A model generated the notes under the pieces. That model ran no database searches, had not been told where the DNA came from, and worked only from the letters and a program-made list of their open reading frames with translations. A DNA stretch of 64,000 nt from Phaeobacter inhibens DSM 16374. GTDB lineage: Bacteria > Pseudomonadota > Alphaproteobacteria > Rhodobacterales > Rhodobacteraceae. Shown one piece after another: positions 62,619-64,000 of this stretch. The DNA lies in assembly GCF_000473105.1 (NCBI RefSeq), contig NZ_KI421498.1:2636009-2700008 (forward strand), given 5' to 3'. Numbering within the stretch: the stretch's first letter is position 1; every line of letters begins with the position of its first letter. A program made the position numbers and the translations under genes.

Positions 62619-64000
62619 CTAGCTATCAGACAACTCTGACAAGATGCTGTCGAGTGTTTTCAGAATCATTTCGATCCCTTCTGCATCTATGGTCAGCGGC
62701 GGGCGGATTTTCAGAATATTGTCTTTGGGGCCTTCGCTGCCGATCAGGATGCGGTGGTCCCGCATCCGGTTTTTGACATAGGCGCAGATCTCGGAGGCCT
62801 CTGATCCGTCGGTACGGATCAACTCGACCCCGATGAATAGCCCCATGCCTCGTACATCGCCGATTGCCTGATGGCGCGACTGCAAGTCACGCAGACCGTT
62901 GAGCAAATCTGCTCCGCGCTGGCGGGCGTTTTCCTGCAGTCCTTCGTCGTCGACAATATTCAGCACTTCAGTACCAATCCGGCAGGACAGGGTAGAGCCG
63001 CCAAAGGTTGAGAAAAACTCCGGCCCCTGTGCAAAGCTATCGGCGATGGCACGGGTGGTGACCAGGACGCCAAGCGGATGACCATTGCCAATCGGCTTGC
63101 CCAGAACAACGATATCCGGTGCAGCCCCTTGATGTTCAAAGCCGAAGTAATAGTCGCCTAAGCGCCCAAGCCCTGTTTGCACCTCATCCGCGATACAAAT
63201 CCCGCCCGCTGCCCGAATTTTCTCGTAGACGGCTGGAAGATACCCCTTGGGCGGAATGATCTGCCCGCCAACAGAGGGGAAGGTTTCGGCGATGAAACCA
63301 GCAACGCCGTGGCCGCTGGCCTGTAGCTTCGCAATAGCGGGATCAACCAGATCAGCGTATTTTTGTGCGCACTGCGGATCATCACGACCATAGGTGCCGC
63401 GATAGTCATCCGCGACCTCCACCAGTTCAACCCAGCCGGAGGGGCCGACGCCGCCCTTGGCATTGAACTTATAGGCCGAGATGTCGATCGCACCGGTTGT
63501 ATTGCCGTGGTAGCCGTGATCGGGGGTCACCATTCCCTTGGCACCGGTGTGCGCCCGGGCAAGGCGCAGGGCCAGCTCATTTGCTTCGGTGCCGGAGTTG
63601 ACGAAGAAGCAAACCTCCAAATGATCCGGCATTTTGGACAGTATTTTTTCCGCAAAAGCAGTCTGTGCCGGATGCAGATAGCGGGTGTTGGAGTTCATCC
63701 GTTTTAGCTGATCGGCAGCGGCGGCCTGAATGCGCGGATGGGCATGCCCGACATGTGGGACATTGTTATAGGCGTCCAGATAGGGGCGCCCCCACTCATC
63801 GAACAAATGATGTTTCCAGCCGCGCAACAACATCACCGGGTCGCGGTATGTCAGGCTGAGGTTGCCGCCAAAATGGGCGCGCCGCCCGGCCAGAACCGTT
63901 GATTTATCGGTTGGCTGATAGCTCACTTGAGCGGCGGGCAGGTTCAAGAGCGGCGCCGGATTGGGGCAGAGCGCGGTCCAGAGTGCGAGGTCATCCGGGT
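62619..64000 (-). CDS. Class III aminotransferase domain, C-terminal part of a longer gene (5' end outside window)
   Basis: At least 459 residues of a class III PLP aminotransferase: VNSGTEANELALRLARAHTG, HGYHGNTTGAIDIS, DEVQTGLGRLG and the PLP Lys segment PDIVVLGKPIGNGHPLG. The frame stays open to the right edge (an in-frame TTG at 63947 is not a convincing start). The upstream residues (CPNPAPLLNLP) look like the junction of the roughly 1000-residue APH-like kinase + aminotransferase fusions found in Rhodobacterales. Substrate unknown. Confidence 0.82.
   Translation of the reverse strand, partial: PDDLALWTALCPNPAPLLNLPAAQVSYQPTDKSTVLAGRRAHFGGNLSLTYRDPVMLLRGWKHHLFDEWGRPYLDAYNNVPHVGHAHPRIQAAAADQLKRMNSNTRYLHPAQTAFAEKILSKMPDHLEVCFFVNSGTEANELALRLARAHTGAKGMVTPDHGYHGNTTGAIDISAYKFNAKGGVGPSGWVELVEVADDYRGTYGRDDPQCAQKYADLVDPAIAKLQASGHGVAGFIAETFPSVGGQIIPPKGYLPAVYEKIRAAGGICIADEVQTGLGRLGDYYFGFEHQGAAPDIVVLGKPIGNGHPLGVLVTTRAIADSFAQGPEFFSTFGGSTLSCRIGTEVLNIVDDEGLQENARQRGADLLNGLRDLQSRHQAIGDVRGMGLFIGVELIRTDGSEASEICAYVKNRMRDHRILIGSEGPKDNILKIRPPLTIDAEGIEMILKTLDSILSELSDS

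Noticed and set aside
1-64000. Mobile elements, prophage, CRISPR, tRNA or rRNA genes
   Set aside because: No transposase, integrase, phage structural gene, regular repeat array or recognisable tRNA/rRNA was seen; absence by eye is not proof.

Overview
The window is a stretch of chromosome from a marine alphaproteobacterium of the order Rhodobacterales, most like the Roseobacter group (Phaeobacter/Ruegeria). Evidence is the RegB redox kinase with its GGLNNPF motif, the conserved order smr-mltA-Tim44-fxsA-secB / dnaQ-coaE-aroE-maf / hemJ-rho-mnmE-mnmG-rsmG-parA-parB, a BacNav sodium channel close to NavSp1 of Ruegeria (Silicibacter) pomeroyi, and high-GC coding DNA. Almost all of the window is dense, ordinary chromosomal DNA. 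I saw no rRNA, tRNA, CRISPR array, insertion sequence or prophage.

Layout. 1-11.4 kb: the 3' end of regB, a PAS-only protein behind a perfect CtrA-type site, then a tightly overlapping run tsaE-amgK-murU-addB-addA (tRNA modification, cell-wall sugar salvage, double-strand break repair), followed by trxA. 11.8-17.4 kb: a tandem Lin0512 pair, a DUF1127 protein, hslV and hslU separated by a membrane-protein gene, and a lipoprotein hydrolase. 17.4-23.7 kb: envelope, export, replication and cofactor genes. 23.75-24.13 kb: a gene-free divergent gap with DnaA-box-like sites, an AT-rich tract and an inverted repeat; I read it as the likely replication origin. 24.1-31.5 kb: hemJ, rho, mnmE, mnmG, rsmG, parA and parB, with two perfect parS sites at the start of mnmG and inside rsmG. 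Together these suggest the origin/segregation region of the chromosome. Part of this region (about 25.5-33.05 kb) has visibly lower GC than its flanks.

31.5-47 kb: YbaN-family protein, hemW, rdgB, rph; hrcA-grpE; mutS; maeB; a PfkB sugar kinase; msrA; a class IV aminotransferase coupled to a sulfotransferase-like gene; an SCP2 protein; argG coupled to a DUF1810 gene. 47-64 kb: a membrane protein, ilvA, a divergent Hpt / receiver-PP2C pair, two Nudix hydrolases around hslO, a CCA-adding-enzyme-family gene, a pair of ABC half-exporters, an RNA uracil methyltransferase, a voltage-gated Na+ channel, two L,D-transpeptidase-like proteins around a CAP lipoprotein, a 60-residue membrane peptide, and the C-terminal part of a class III aminotransferase whose gene runs off the right edge.

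The best candidates for undescribed biology are the class IV aminotransferase/sulfotransferase-like pair (43.06-44.69 kb), whose PLP-contacting Glu appears to be Thr, and the Hpt + receiver-phosphatase pair (49.0-50.8 kb). The parS/oriC layout is the clearest structural signal. All family assignments are from reading motifs by eye; no database search was run.
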